A stretch of DNA of 50,248 bases from Hyphomicrobiales bacterium. Lineage in GTDB: Bacteria > Pseudomonadota > Alphaproteobacteria > Rhizobiales > JAJFHB01. Under the pieces are notes generated by a model, which ran no database searches, was not told the DNA's origin, and saw only the letters and a list, made by a program, of their open reading frames with translations. Shown piece after piece: positions 50,212 to 50,248 of the stretch. The stretch's first letter is position 1; the number at the start of each line of letters is the position of its first letter. The stretch is taken from the NCBI GenBank assembly GCA_021775615.1, contig JAJFHL010000233.1, forward strand, positions 1 through 50,248. The letters run 5' to 3'. Made by a program: the position numbers and the translations under genes.

Positions 50212-50248
50212 ATGCTGGAAAACAAGCGCAAGATCAGGCTTTGCGCCT
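50212..50248 (+). CDS. Start of an unidentified gene (3' truncated by the window edge)
   Basis: An ATG at 50212, five bases after a strong ggagggg Shine-Dalgarno, opens a frame reading MLENKRKIRLCA into the window edge. Twelve residues are too few to assign. Its place, divergent from a sugar ABC operon, is where a regulator or an enzyme for the imported compound often sits. Confidence 0.5.
   Translation, partial: MLENKRKIRLCA

Noticed and set aside
1-50248. tRNA, rRNA, CRISPR arrays, prophage, toxin-antitoxin or classic defence genes
   Set aside because: None was seen. The intergenic regions are short and hold no repeat-spacer pattern or tRNA-like cloverleaf that I could recognise by eye; a dedicated RNA search would be needed to exclude small RNAs.

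Overview
The window is GC-rich, densely coded bacterial DNA, about 50 kb, with no rRNA, tRNA, CRISPR array, transposase or integrase that I can see. The style suggests a metabolically versatile alphaproteobacterium, probably of the Hyphomicrobiales (Rhizobiales) type: many periplasmic-binding-protein ABC transporters, several GcvA-like LysR regulators set divergently to catabolic genes, a FixK/FNR-type box, and GlxA, RidA and PhyH genes. This placement is inferred from gene content, not from a marker gene.

Region by region. 1-3.9 kb: tail of an unknown gene, a LysR/ornithine-cyclodeaminase divergent pair and two small secreted proteins. 4.1-9.9 kb: a probable low-oxygen stress module (small HTH protein, P-type cation ATPase and KefB-like antiporter on the minus strand, a tandem universal stress protein on the plus strand) around a perfect TTGAT-N4-ATCAA box. 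9.9-14.3 kb: agmatine catabolism, with a Tat-exported agmatine deiminase, N-carbamoylputrescine amidase, a cytosolic agmatine deiminase and a LysR regulator. 14.3-17.3 kb: acetate kinase and two overlapping Fe(II)/2-oxoglutarate oxygenases. 17.5-20.7 kb: OmpA-like protein, FIST sensor-domain protein and nitronate monooxygenase, followed by a perfect 31-bp-arm inverted repeat. 20.8-25.7 kb: a four-gene minus-strand run (FAD amino-acid dehydrogenase, zinc-ribbon membrane protein, double cupin, EamA exporter) and a divergent NTF2-like/enoyl-CoA hydratase pair. 25.7-32.9 kb: LysR, creatinase and a complete polyamine-type ABC transporter. 32.9-37.1 kb: aspartate dehydrogenase, a GH3 hexosaminidase, a coiled-coil membrane protein, a GFA-family zinc protein and a small unknown. 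37.3-43.7 kb: a second polyamine-type ABC transporter, a GlxA-family regulator and an MFS transporter. 43.8-50.2 kb: an unrecognised membrane protein of atypical composition, a PAN-like mini-protein, and a five-gene sugar-type ABC transporter/RidA operon.

The common thread is uptake and breakdown of small nitrogen compounds, especially guanidino and ureido compounds: agmatine to N-carbamoylputrescine to putrescine, creatine to sarcosine plus urea, an ornithine-cyclodeaminase-like enzyme, a ureidoglycine-aminohydrolase-like double cupin, and two PotABCD-like importers. Three of these metabolic genes each have their own divergent LysR regulator. The least explained items are the Tat-exported agmatine deiminase, the overlapping pair of Fe/2OG oxygenases, and the creatinase-linked importer.
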